A DNA stretch of 64,000 nt. Source: CAVSJJ01 sp963771015. Lineage in GTDB: Bacteria > Actinomycetota > Actinomycetes > Actinomycetales > Dermatophilaceae. The notes beneath the pieces were generated by a model. That model worked only from the letters and a program-made list of their open reading frames with translations. It was not told the origin of the DNA and searched no databases. A program made the translations under genes and the position numbers. Location of the stretch: positions 248,001 through 312,000 of the forward strand of contig CAVYRN010000007.1 in assembly GCA_963771015.1 (NCBI GenBank). The letters run 5' to 3'. Numbering within the stretch: the first letter of the stretch is position 1; every line of letters begins with the position of its first letter. Shown here piece by piece: positions 32,199 through 40,873 of this stretch.

Positions 32199-33632
32199 TC
32201 AGTCCTCGGCGAGCGCCCCACGGGCATCGAGCTCGGCGACGAGCCGGGCGTGCATCTCCTCGTCGATGACGAACTTTGCCCGCCAGATGAGGTACCCGGC
32301 GACGATACACAGCCCCGGGATGACCATCATCGCCACCTTGACGACGGCGATGCCACCGGCGGTCATGTCCTGCGGACCGGAGGCGTCGTTGATGCCGGAG
32401 AGGATCACCGCCGCTCCCACGATGGCGGTGTTCATGGCGCCGGAGGTCTTGTTGATGAACGGCTGGAGCGCGAAGGTCACCGCGTTGTTGCGCTGGCCCA
32501 GCTTGACCTGGCCGTACTCGATCGTGTCCGCCTGGAAGACGATCATGAGCAGCTGGATGAACGACGCGGCGAAGAAGAGCGAGAAGGCCGCGACGCCGAG
32601 GAAGACGAGGTTCATCGGCGCGACGATGAACAGGACGTACGACGCGACGACGACGAGCGTCGCCCCGGTGTAGAGGCGACCGCGACGCCACCGGGCGCTG
32701 AACCATGGGAAGAGCGCGAAGCCCGCGAGCTGGCCCACCCCGACGAAGAGCGCGAAGAGCGGGAAGACGTTCTCATCGCCGTAGACGTACTTGAAGAAGT
32801 AGAGCCCGAAGGCACCCGTCGTGCCGTAGCCGACCATGAACAGCAGGTAGGCCGACGCAGCCCACAGCAGCTGGTCGTTGCGGAACAGTGCCCGGGAGAG
32901 CTCCCGGGCACCGGTGTGCGCGCCGGTGAGGACGACGTCCTGCGGCTCGCGGACGAAGAGGACGGTCACGGTCATCCCGAGGATCATGACGAGGACGATG
33001 ATGACCGCGGCGAGCTGGAAGCCCGAGGTGGCACTGCCGGTCGCGGCCGTGAGGGCGTCGGTGAGCGGGACGATCCCGGCCACGACGGCGAACTGGCCGA
33101 CGCTCGCGAAGACCTTCGCAACGGCGCCGAGGTCCTCGCGCTCCTTCTGGTTGAGCGACAGGGCCGGCAACAGGGACCAGTAGGGGATGTCGTGCGCGGT
33201 CCAGCTGATTCCCCACAGCAGGTTGAACACCGCGAAGACGACGACGAACGACGTGCCGGTCATGCCGGTGTTGGTGAAGAGCAGGACCGTGAAGGCCGCC
33301 GAGGACAGCCCGCCGACGACGAGCCATGGTTTGAACTGACCCCAGCGGCTGCGGGTGCTGTCCACGACCGCGCCCATGATCGGGTCGAGCAGCGCGTCGA
33401 TGATCCGGATGGACAGCAACAGTCCGGTGACCCACCACATCGTGGAGCTGGGGACGTTGACGATGTCGGTGAGGTAGTAGACGAGGAACAGGGAGACCAG
33501 GGCGTACACCATGTCCCGCCCCACGGTCCCGATGCCGTAGGTCCACCGGTTGCGGGAGAACTCCGCGGTGCGCGGCTCCCGGGTCACCGACGGGGCGACG
33601 GCATCCGGCGCCGGGGAGGACGTCTCGCTCAT
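32199..33632 (-). CDS. GPH-family sugar:cation symporter (MelB-like)
   Basis: The 477-residue carrier has twelve predicted helices and the GPH features: an N-terminal helix with GRDMVYALVSLFLVYYLTD, DPIMGAVVDSTRSRWGQFKPW between helices 2 and 3, and VFQADTIEYGQVKLGQRNN in the C-terminal half. Members import galactosides, glucuronides or xylosides with H+ or Na+. It is translationally coupled (ATGA) to the alpha-galactosidase upstream, so melibiose, raffinose or other alpha-galactosides are the likely cargo. No regulator gene is adjacent. Confidence 0.9.
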   Translation of the reverse strand: MSETSSPAPDAVAPSVTREPRTAEFSRNRWTYGIGTVGRDMVYALVSLFLVYYLTDIVNVPSSTMWWVTGLLLSIRIIDALLDPIMGAVVDSTRSRWGQFKPWLVVGGLSSAAFTVLLFTNTGMTGTSFVVVFAVFNLLWGISWTAHDIPYWSLLPALSLNQKEREDLGAVAKVFASVGQFAVVAGIVPLTDALTAATGSATSGFQLAAVIIVLVMILGMTVTVLFVREPQDVVLTGAHTGARELSRALFRNDQLLWAASAYLLFMVGYGTTGAFGLYFFKYVYGDENVFPLFALFVGVGQLAGFALFPWFSARWRRGRLYTGATLVVVASYVLFIVAPMNLVFLGVAAFSLFFAASFIQLLMIVFQADTIEYGQVKLGQRNNAVTFALQPFINKTSGAMNTAIVGAAVILSGINDASGPQDMTAGGIAVVKVAMMVIPGLCIVAGYLIWRAKFVIDEEMHARLVAELDARGALAED

Positions 33633-36034
33633 CGGGTCTCGCCCTTCTCCCTCGACCCGGCGCCGGCCGGGTCGAGGTCCTCGATGACATAGAGGGTCGA
33701 GCCGCCGTCGCCGAGCATCCGGGTCTCCTTGGTGTAGCCGGTGCCGATGAACTGCTCCACCGGGACGACGCCCGCCATGAGGGTGGCGCCGGTGGCGGCA
33801 TACTCCTCCACCGCGTCGGGCAGGCGGTAGTGCCGCGCGGCCGTTCCGATGATCTTGCCGGTGGGGTTGATCTGCCGGGGCAGCACATGCTTGAGCAGCC
33901 CGCCGAACGCGGTGAGGTCCAGGCCCTGCGGCCGGGTGCCCATCCGGTAGTGCCGGCCCGGGTCGAGACCGCGCACCGGGAGCCGGTCCCCACGGTCGTC
34001 GGCTCGGGCGCGGAGCTGGTAGTGCCCGTGGATCGCCGATGAGGCGTCCGGTGCGACGACGGTGACGTCGACCTGGTGCTCCTTGACCGGGTCGGACCGA
34101 TGCCATCGACCGAACTGGAGCGTCCGGCGGTGCTCCTTGTAGAAGGCGATCTGGTCGCGGACCTCGCGCCGCTCCCCCGCGTTGAGGTCGCGCGGGTCGA
34201 GCTCGTACCCGAGCACGCCGAGGGCGGCGACGTTGAACCGCGTCGACAGCGGCGTCGCCCGGAGCGTCTGCTGGTGAGGGCTCGCCGACACGTGGGCCCC
34301 GGTCGTCGACGGCGGGTAGAGCCGGGCCAGGCCGAGCTGGATGTCGAGCCGCTCGATGGGGTCGGTGTCGTCCGAGGCCCAGATCTGCGGCGAGAAGCAC
34401 AGCATCCCGAGGTCGAACCGGTTGCCGCCGGACGAGCAGGACTCGAGGAGGATGTGCGGCCGGGGCCCGAACACCCGGCCCAGGACGTCGTAGAGCCCGA
34501 GGATGTGCCGGTGCACCAGCTCCCCGGGCGGTGTCACCGCGCTGCCGACATCACTGAGATGACGGTTCATGTCCCACTTGACGTAGCCGATCGGGGCGTC
34601 GTCGAGGACCGCGCCGATCGCCTCGACGAGGTGGTCGCGGACGTCGGCCCGGGACAGGTCGAGGGTGAGCTGGTGCCGGGACGGGCTGGCCACCCGTCCC
34701 GGCACCCGCAGCGCCCAGTCGGGGTGGGCCCGGAACAGGTCGGAGTCCTCGTTGACGCACTCCGGCTCGAACCACAGTCCGAACGTCATGCCGAGGCTCT
34801 CGACCTCCTCGGCGAGGGGGCGCAGACCGTGGGGGAACTTGCCCGGGTTGACGACCCAGTCGCCGAGCCCCCGGTGGTCGTCGTCGCGGTCCCCGAACCA
34901 TCCGTCGTCGAGGACGAAGAGCTCGACGCCGAGATCGGCGGCCGCCTTGGCCATCGACCGGAGCGGCCGGTCCGCGACGTCGAAGAACGTCGACTCCCAC
35001 GTGTTGAGCTTGACGGGGCGCTCACGGTCGGCCCACTCGCCCCGGACGACGTGGCGGCCGACGAAGCCGTGGAAGTTCGCCGACACCCCGCCGACCCCGC
35101 TGCCGGAGAAGGTCATCACCGCCTCCGGGGTCTCGAAGCGCTGCCCCGGCGCAAGCACCCACTCCAGGCCGACCGGGTTGATTCCGCTCGTCACCCGGAC
35201 CTGTCCATAGGTCGTCCGGTCGACGCCGGTCCGGTGGTTCCCGCTGTAGACGAGGTTGAAGCCGAAGGCCGCACCGTGCTCCTCGGTCGCCCGATGCTCG
35301 ACGAGGAGCACCCCTGGGTTGTGCCGGCTCGAGGAGTCGCCGGTCGAGGAGGCGTTGACGGTGAGCCCCGGTCCGAGCGGCCGCCGGTGCTCGTGGGCCT
35401 CGGCGATCCAGCTCCCGTCGAAGGTGACGAGGTCGAAGCCGAGGTCCGGCAGGTCGAGCATCATGCTCATCAGGGCTCGGATGGTGACCACGGAGCCCCC
35501 GACGTTGCGGAGCACCGCCCGCCGGGTGATGACGTCGGAGTCCGGGTATGCCGTGACGACGACGTCGAGCTCGACCCCGCCGACGAGGTCGACGAGGGTG
35601 AGGACGAGGGTGGCGGCGAGACCGGTCGGGTCGAGGGCACCCGGCAGCCCGTCCTGCGGGGGCAGCGGCCCGGCCAGGACCTCGTGCGCGCGGTAGGTGA
35701 GGTCCGCGACGACCGTGCCGTCCGGCATACGCACCTCCATCGGCGGCTCCCGGAAGTCGCCCTTGCCGATGCTGCTCCACGCCAACGGGACCGCGTCGAG
35801 GGAGTACGCCTCGTCCTCGGCCGAGTACGCGACGGCCATGCCGGTCGGGGTCGGCTTGACGAGGAGCGAGTCGATGCCGTGGGTGTCCAGGCCCGTCACG
35901 GGTGGCCCGTAGTGAACCTGCTCGAGGTGGCCGAACCGCCCCACCCGCATGACGAGGCTGGTCCGCCGGGTCGAGACGTGGAAGACCGGCCCCGGCCCGG
36001 CCGCCGGCAGCACCTCGATCGCGGCGTCGGCCAT
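33629..36034 (-). CDS. GH36 alpha-galactosidase
   Basis: The 801-residue enzyme has the full GH36 layout: an N-terminal beta-sandwich, a TIM barrel, and a C-terminal beta domain. Key motifs are KLNTWEST, LFVLDDGWFG, the nucleophile Asp in YVKWDMNR, CSSGGNRFDLGML and the acid/base Asp in ASDDTDPIER. It removes terminal alpha-1,6-galactose from melibiose, raffinose and related sugars. There is no signal peptide, so hydrolysis follows uptake by the coupled GPH symporter. AGGAGAGG lies upstream of ATG 36034. The length is slightly above the usual 720-750 residues, mainly through insertions in the N-terminal domain. Confidence 0.95.
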   Translation of the reverse strand: MADAAIEVLPAAGPGPVFHVSTRRTSLVMRVGRFGHLEQVHYGPPVTGLDTHGIDSLLVKPTPTGMAVAYSAEDEAYSLDAVPLAWSSIGKGDFREPPMEVRMPDGTVVADLTYRAHEVLAGPLPPQDGLPGALDPTGLAATLVLTLVDLVGGVELDVVVTAYPDSDVITRRAVLRNVGGSVVTIRALMSMMLDLPDLGFDLVTFDGSWIAEAHEHRRPLGPGLTVNASSTGDSSSRHNPGVLLVEHRATEEHGAAFGFNLVYSGNHRTGVDRTTYGQVRVTSGINPVGLEWVLAPGQRFETPEAVMTFSGSGVGGVSANFHGFVGRHVVRGEWADRERPVKLNTWESTFFDVADRPLRSMAKAAADLGVELFVLDDGWFGDRDDDHRGLGDWVVNPGKFPHGLRPLAEEVESLGMTFGLWFEPECVNEDSDLFRAHPDWALRVPGRVASPSRHQLTLDLSRADVRDHLVEAIGAVLDDAPIGYVKWDMNRHLSDVGSAVTPPGELVHRHILGLYDVLGRVFGPRPHILLESCSSGGNRFDLGMLCFSPQIWASDDTDPIERLDIQLGLARLYPPSTTGAHVSASPHQQTLRATPLSTRFNVAALGVLGYELDPRDLNAGERREVRDQIAFYKEHRRTLQFGRWHRSDPVKEHQVDVTVVAPDASSAIHGHYQLRARADDRGDRLPVRGLDPGRHYRMGTRPQGLDLTAFGGLLKHVLPRQINPTGKIIGTAARHYRLPDAVEEYAATGATLMAGVVPVEQFIGTGYTKETRMLGDGGSTLYVIEDLDPAGAGSREKGETR

Positions 36035-36065
36035 GGTGCCCCTCTCCTAGCGCCGGTCCCCGTGC

Positions 36066-36118
36066 GCCGTTCGAGGTATTCGGGTACCCCCAGACGGGAC
36101 CGGAATACCTCGAACGGC
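36066..36118. terminator. 16-bp perfect hairpin after gpsA
   Basis: Arms GCCGTTCGAGGTATTC (36066-36081) and its exact complement (36103-36118) flank a 21-nt loop. It lies 12 nt after the gpsA stop and about 30 bp before the alpha-galactosidase start, so it separates the two units. Stem sequence is unusually AT-containing for this DNA. Confidence 0.6.
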
Positions 36119-36129
36119 GGGGGGCACGG

Positions 36130-37128
36130 TCAGATCTCGCGCTTGAGGTCGCGCTCGAGGAGGAGCCGCAGGACCCCCTCGGGGGTCAGCCCCTCGTAGA
36201 GCAGCCGGTAGACGGCCTCGCTGATCGGCATGTCGACGCCGAGCTCGTGGGCCAGGCCGCGGACCGACTTGGCGTTGATGACGCCCTCGGCCACCTGACC
36301 GAGCTCGGCCTGGATGTCCTCGAGCGAGCGGCCCCGGCCGAGGCCGAAGCCGACCCGGTAGTTGCGGGACTTCACCGACGTGCAGGTGAGCATGAGGTCG
36401 CCCATCCCGGCGAGCCCGGACAGGGTGAGCGGGTTGGCCCCCTTGGCGATGCCGAGCCGGGTGATCTCGGCCAGCCCGCGGGTGACGAGCGCGGCTCGGG
36501 CGTTGGCCTCGAAGCCCATGCCGTCGGCGAGGCCGGTCGCGATGGCGACGACGTTCTTGGTGCATCCGCCGATCTCGACACCCATGACGTCGTGGGTCGT
36601 ATAGGGCCGGAACCAGCCGGTGTGGAAGGCCTCCTGGACGGTCTGGGCCATCCGGTGCCAGTGCGCGGCGATCGTCACGGCCGTCGGCAGCCCCTTGGCG
36701 ACCTCGATGGCGAACGACGGGCCGGACAGGAAGGCGAGGTACGGGTGATGCTCGACGGGCATGACGTCCTCGAGGACCTCGCTCATCGTCATGAGGGTCT
36801 CGCTCTCGACGCCCTTGGTCACCGAGACGATCGGGGCCTTCGGGGGGAGGTGCTCGAGGAGCTGCACGGCGACGGCGCGCATCGCCTGGGAGGGCACCGC
36901 GAGGACGAGCAGGTCGGTCCCGGAGACCGCCGCCGCGAGGTCGGCCTCGGAGGTCAGCGAGTCGGGCAGCCGGATGCCCGGCAGGTAGCGGGTGTTCTCG
37001 TGGGCCGTCGCGACCTGGCCGAGCGGGACGGGGTCGATGTCCCACAGGACGACGTCCGAGCCCTTGCCCGCGAGGAGGCTCCCGAGTGCGGTGCCCCACG
37101 ATCCGGCGCCGATGACGGTCGCGCGCAT
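36130..37128 (-). CDS. gpsA: NAD(P)-dependent glycerol-3-phosphate dehydrogenase
   Basis: The 332-residue enzyme begins with the Rossmann fingerprint GAGSWGTALG (residues 7-16) and has SVTKGVE, LSGPSFAIEVAKGLPTA, the catalytic Lys in IGGCTKNVVAIATG and GLAGMGDLMLTC. It reduces dihydroxyacetone phosphate to sn-glycerol 3-phosphate, the backbone for phospholipids. GGGAG precedes ATG 37128. The usual neighbours (plsC, cofC, ddl, leuCD) are missing here. A possible -10, TAACAT, is on the minus strand about 60 nt upstream. Confidence 0.96.
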   Translation of the reverse strand: MRATVIGAGSWGTALGSLLAGKGSDVVLWDIDPVPLGQVATAHENTRYLPGIRLPDSLTSEADLAAAVSGTDLLVLAVPSQAMRAVAVQLLEHLPPKAPIVSVTKGVESETLMTMSEVLEDVMPVEHHPYLAFLSGPSFAIEVAKGLPTAVTIAAHWHRMAQTVQEAFHTGWFRPYTTHDVMGVEIGGCTKNVVAIATGLADGMGFEANARAALVTRGLAEITRLGIAKGANPLTLSGLAGMGDLMLTCTSVKSRNYRVGFGLGRGRSLEDIQAELGQVAEGVINAKSVRGLAHELGVDMPISEAVYRLLYEGLTPEGVLRLLLERDLKREI

Positions 37129-37349
37129 TCCGTGTCTCCCGCCTGCCTCGCTGCTGGTCGGACCCGGCCTCGGCCCGACGCGGTGGGCCCGATGTTAGCC
37201 GGGTCGGTGGGCCCGCGGCGACGGCAACGCCGCGAGGTCGCGCCTCCGGCGCGGGTCACGCCCGGGCCACCCAGGGGCCGTCGAGGGCCACCCAGCGACA
37301 TCCGGTGACATCCCGGGGGACCCTCAGGAACGCCACCGGCGTGGCGGCA

Positions 37350-37355
37350 TACGAT
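37350..37355 (+). promoter_or_regulatory. -10 box (in GGCATACGAT) of APC permease gene
   Basis: TACGAT overlaps the heptamer GGCATAC. It is 8 nt before an in-frame GTG (37364) and would otherwise give a leader of about 60 nt to GTG 37424. Confidence 0.45.
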
Positions 37356-37423
37356 GACGGGCGGTGTGCCGGGAAGACTGGTCGGCGGCGTTGACCCGAC
37401 CGCATCCACCCCGAGAGGCTCCG

Positions 37424-38890
37424 GTGACCACCACCCCCACCGCCGCGAGCGGGCGCACCGGCCTGCTGCACAGCCGTGTCGTGCTGTTGCTGGCCTTCGC
37501 GTTCGCCGTCATGGCCGACCCCGTGTCCTCGGTGGCGTATGCCGTCGAGGCGGCCCTGCGGGCCCTGCGGGGCGACCTGTCCCTCCTCCTGCCGACGATG
37601 GGCCTCGTCGTCGCGATCATCGCCCTCGTCATCGTCAACTACCACCAGCTCGTCGGTCGCTACCCCCGCGGCGGCGGCGCGTCGGCGGCGACCGGTGAGG
37701 CCTTCGGCGACGGCTGGGCGTTCGTTCCGATCGGCGCCCTCATCGTCGACTTCGTCCTCACCATCGCCATCAGCGCCTCGGCCGGGGCCTCGGCCGTCAT
37801 CGCCTACCTCCCCGCTCTGGCGCCCTGGCGGCTGCCCATGGCCGTCGGCCTCGTTCTCCTCGTCGGCGCCGGCACCTGGTTCGGCCACCTCGGCCGCCTC
37901 GTCTTCGCGACGATGACCCTCGCGTTCATCGGCGTCGCCGTCACCGTCCTCGGCTTCGGACTGACCGCCACGCCGCACCCGACGGGGACGATCACGGCGA
38001 CGACCCCGCACCCGGCGCTGCTCGCCATCGCCCTCGCGTTCCCGGTCGCGATGGCCCTGGCGACCGGCGTCGAGGCCCCCTCCTCGGCCATCGCCCAGCT
38101 GGGCCAGCTCGACGACGACGGCCGGCGCTCCTTCGGCCGGTGGACCCTGTGGCTGACGATGGGCATCGTCGGCACGATCACCCTCGGGCTGGCCTACGAG
38201 GCCACCCACCTCCGGGTGGGGGTTCCTCACAACAACACGACCCAGATCGCCGAGCTGGCCCGGGTCGCCTCGCCGGGACCGGTGTTCTTCGCGTTCCAGC
38301 TCGTCACCGCGCTGCTGCTCCTGGCAGCCGCCAGCTCGTCGTTCCAGGCCGGGCCAGGCCTGCTCAAGGCACTGGCCCGACACAGCGACCAGCGCGGCCA
38401 GGAGCGCGGCATGCTCCCGACGCCGCTCGGCCGGACCAACCAGCACCACACGCCGTACTGGGGCGTGGCCCTGTTCGCCGTCATCTCCGTCTGTGCCGTC
38501 CTGCTGGCCGGCGGCCGGGACCAGGAGCTCGTCCTCTACTACGCCGTGTCGGTGTTCCTCAGCTTCCTGTCCGGGCTCCTGGCGATGGCGCTGTTCTCGT
38601 ACCGGGACCGGCGGCGGGGCGCCCTCGCCCTCAACCTCCTGGGGGCGGGCGTCGTCGCCTTCACCCTCGTCGTCAACCTCTCGCGGGGGACCCCGCTGGT
38701 CAGCCTGGGCGCTTCGCTGCTCATCGCCGGCGCGCTGTACCGGTTCTGGGTCCGGGCCGGTCGCCCGGGCGGGATCCGCGACGTCGCGGTCGAGGCCGAG
38801 GACGGCGACGCCCTGCCGGAGACCGCGACCACGACCGACGTAGCCACTCCCGGCGAGGTTGACCGCGCCGACTCGCATCCGGTGCCGTGA
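37424..38890 (+). CDS. APC-superfamily amino-acid/polyamine-type permease
   Basis: The protein (488 residues from GTG 37424, 508 from GTG 37364) has about twelve helices. The first helix carries FAVMADPVSSVAYAVE, the unwound GS-type substrate segment of APC transporters in a DPVSSVAY form found in a family of uncharacterised potassium- or amino-acid-permease-like proteins. The rest includes PRGGGASAATGEAFGDGWAF. I chose 37424 because GAGAGG lies at proper spacing and the extra 20 residues look non-conserved; the -10 box also allows a leaderless start at 37364. The substrate is unknown. A CPA1 antiporter gene follows after 12 bp. Confidence 0.82.
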   Translation: MTTTPTAASGRTGLLHSRVVLLLAFAFAVMADPVSSVAYAVEAALRALRGDLSLLLPTMGLVVAIIALVIVNYHQLVGRYPRGGGASAATGEAFGDGWAFVPIGALIVDFVLTIAISASAGASAVIAYLPALAPWRLPMAVGLVLLVGAGTWFGHLGRLVFATMTLAFIGVAVTVLGFGLTATPHPTGTITATTPHPALLAIALAFPVAMALATGVEAPSSAIAQLGQLDDDGRRSFGRWTLWLTMGIVGTITLGLAYEATHLRVGVPHNNTTQIAELARVASPGPVFFAFQLVTALLLLAAASSSFQAGPGLLKALARHSDQRGQERGMLPTPLGRTNQHHTPYWGVALFAVISVCAVLLAGGRDQELVLYYAVSVFLSFLSGLLAMALFSYRDRRRGALALNLLGAGVVAFTLVVNLSRGTPLVSLGASLLIAGALYRFWVRAGRPGGIRDVAVEAEDGDALPETATTTDVATPGEVDRADSHPVP

Positions 38891-38902
38891 GAGGCTGCTG
38901 AC

Positions 38903-40117
38903 GTGCTCCTTCTGGCGTTCGCGGTGGTCCTGCTCGTCGCCGTGTTGCTCTCGCAGCTGGCGAACCGCACCATCCTGTCGACCGCCGTTCTCTTCCTCGT
39001 CGCGGGGTTCGTCCTCGGCGGCGGCGTCCTCGACGTCATCGACCTGCACCCCGACGACCCCATCGTCTCCGAGCTCGCCACGCTCGCGCTGTTCTCGGTG
39101 CTCTTCACCGACGGCATGCGGGTCGGCTGGCCCGACCTCCGGGTGGCCTGGCGGCTCCCGGGGCGAGCGCTTGGCCTCGGCCTGCCGTTGACCCTGCTCA
39201 TCACCGCCGTGCTGGCCCACCTGCTCACCGGCCTCAACTGGGTCGAGTGCCTCCTGCTCGGCGCGATCCTGTCCCCGACCGACCCGGTGTTCGCGGCGGC
39301 CCTCGTCGGCAACGACAAGGTCCCCGGACGGCTGCGGCACCTGCTCAACGTCGAGTCCGGCGTCAACGACGGTCTCGCCCTGCCCTTCGTCATCGTCCTG
39401 CTGAGCCTGGCCTCGGGAAGCGAGCGGCACTTCACCCTGGTCGCCCTCGAGCTCGTCGGCGGGCTGGTCATCGGCGTCGTCATCCCCTACCTCGCCATCA
39501 AGGTCGAGCAGTCGCGCTTCTTCGAGGCCGCCGGCAAGTACGAGGCGCTCAACGCCCTGGCCATCGGGCTGCTCGTCCTCGCGATCGGCGAGGTCACCCA
39601 CGCGAACCTCTTCCTCGCGGCGTTCGCCGCCGGGATCACCGTCGCCACCGTCGGCGCACGTCAGCGGGACACCTTCGAGGAGTTCGGCGAGCTCGTCGCC
39701 GAGGTCTTCAAGCTGGCCGCGCTGCTCGTCTTCGGCGCGCTCATCACCCCGGTGTTCCTCGGCGAGATCTCGGTCGGCGGCTGGGTGTTCGCCGGCCTCG
39801 CCCTCCTGGTCGCGCGCCCCTTGGCCCTCGTCATCGCGCTCGCGCGCTCCCACCTGACGGTCCGGGAGAAGGCGGCCGCCGCCTGGTTCGGCCCCAAGGG
39901 GTTCGCGTCGGTCGTCTACGGGCTCCTCGTCCTCGAGTACGCCATCCCCGCCCGCGAGACGATCTTCCACCTCGTCGCGATCACGGTGGCCCTGTCGATC
40001 CTGCTGCACTCCTCGACCGACATCGTCGTCGCCCGCTCGTTCGACGACCCGGACGAGACGCCCGACTTCCACGGCGAGGTCGGGATCGAGGCCGAGGGCA
40101 GCCGACCGGCCACCTAG
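38903..40117 (+). CDS. CPA1-family cation:proton antiporter
   Basis: A 404-residue protein with about twelve helices. ILSPTDPVFAAALV and NVESGVNDGLALPFVIVLL carry the conserved Asp and Glu-Ser-Gly-Asn-Asp ion-site residues of NhaP-type antiporters. It exchanges Na+ or K+ for protons. The C-terminal cytoplasmic part is short (about 30 residues, acidic), with no TrkA or CBS domain. It sits 12 bp after an APC permease, so both are probably transcribed together and may serve ion or pH balance. Its stop codon shares CTAG with the stop of the convergent gene. Confidence 0.9.
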   Translation: MLLLAFAVVLLVAVLLSQLANRTILSTAVLFLVAGFVLGGGVLDVIDLHPDDPIVSELATLALFSVLFTDGMRVGWPDLRVAWRLPGRALGLGLPLTLLITAVLAHLLTGLNWVECLLLGAILSPTDPVFAAALVGNDKVPGRLRHLLNVESGVNDGLALPFVIVLLSLASGSERHFTLVALELVGGLVIGVVIPYLAIKVEQSRFFEAAGKYEALNALAIGLLVLAIGEVTHANLFLAAFAAGITVATVGARQRDTFEEFGELVAEVFKLAALLVFGALITPVFLGEISVGGWVFAGLALLVARPLALVIALARSHLTVREKAAAAWFGPKGFASVVYGLLVLEYAIPARETIFHLVAITVALSILLHSSTDIVVARSFDDPDETPDFHGEVGIEAEGSRPAT

Positions 40118-40500
40118 CGGTCGGCGGGTCCGCGCAGCTCGGCGAGCGCGTCGTCGCCGCCCTCGCCGTAGGCGGCCCAGTCCTCGCTCGCTCGGCGCCG
40201 CGGCGGGGCAACGGCCAGCCATCGGCGCTCGGCGGCGGCCAGCGCCTCCTCCTCGTCCGCTCCCCGGCCCAGGCCGCGCTGCACCTCGGCGGCGAGGTAG
40301 GCCCGGCCCTCGTGGTACTTCGCGCCGGGGAAGGCCCGACCCGACCGGGCGATGGTGCACATCGAGGCGCCATCGGCGAGCTCGGTGAGGCCGGCCTCCG
40401 CCTGGTGACGCAGGTCAGCGGCCCGGGCGGCCAGGTCGGCGTGCGCGGGGGCGGACGGCATCCCCGTCGCGCCACCGGGCCGGTCGGTCATGCCGCTCAT
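40114..40500 (-). CDS. Conserved hypothetical protein
   Basis: A 128-residue protein (MSGMTDRPGG at the start; a second ATG nine bases downstream is possible). It is soluble, with an Ala-rich N-terminal helix (ADLAARAADLRHQAEAGLTELADG), a central segment FPGAKYHEGRAYLAAEVQRGLGRGADEEEALAAAERRWLAV and a hydrophilic tail. I do not recognise a family. Coding is supported by strand-specific composition and by the exact sharing of a CTAG stop with the antiporter gene. It lies downstream of glnB on the same strand with a 34-bp gap. Function unknown. Confidence 0.65.
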   Translation of the reverse strand: MSGMTDRPGGATGMPSAPAHADLAARAADLRHQAEAGLTELADGASMCTIARSGRAFPGAKYHEGRAYLAAEVQRGLGRGADEEEALAAAERRWLAVAPPRRRASEDWAAYGEGGDDALAELRGPADR

Positions 40501-40534
40501 CCTGCCGTCTCGTGGCAGGGTGTCGCCACCCGCG

Positions 40535-40873
40535 TCAGATGGCGCCGTCGCCGCTCTCACCGGTGCGGACCCGGACCACCTCGTCGAGCGTGCAGACCCA
40601 CACCTTGCCGTCGCCGATCCGGCCGGTCCGTGCGCTGGAGACGATGGCCCGGACGACATCGGCCGCGTCCTCGTCGGTGACGACGACCTCGATCCGGACC
40701 TTGGGGACGAGGGCGACGTCGTACTCGGCCCCCCGGTAGATCTCGGTGTGCCCCTTCTGCCGCCCCGCGCCGGTCACCTCGGTGATCGTCATCCCGCTGA
40801 CGCCGAGCGCCTCGAGGGCCTCGCGGACCACCTCGCCCTTGTGCGGCTGGACGACCGCGGTGACGAGCTTCAT
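40535..40873 (-). CDS. P-II family nitrogen regulatory protein
   Basis: The 112-residue protein has the full P-II fold: MKLVTAVVQPHK, the T-loop GRQKGHTEIYRGAEYDVALVPK with the modifiable tyrosine position 51, and the B-loop TGRIGDGKVWV. P-II trimers bind ATP/ADP and 2-oxoglutarate and control transporters or enzymes of nitrogen metabolism by direct contact. Its start overlaps the stop of a threonine-dehydratase-like gene by 4 bp, and neither amtB nor glnD is adjacent. This is not the usual amtB-glnK-glnD context, so it may be a specialised paralogue. Confidence 0.93.
   Translation of the reverse strand: MKLVTAVVQPHKGEVVREALEALGVSGMTITEVTGAGRQKGHTEIYRGAEYDVALVPKVRIEVVVTDEDAADVVRAIVSSARTGRIGDGKVWVCTLDEVVRVRTGESGDGAI

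Noticed and set aside
36066..36081. GTTCGA in the gpsA hairpin considered as a tRNA T-loop
   Set aside because: It is part of a long perfect hairpin and no acceptor, D or anticodon stems can be built around it.
37256..40360. Open frame of 1034 codons on the minus strand opposite the permease and antiporter genes
   Set aside because: It is antisense to two well-supported transporter genes, and its product is Arg/Glu/Asp/Gly low-complexity without family motifs. Long antisense frames are expected at this GC content.
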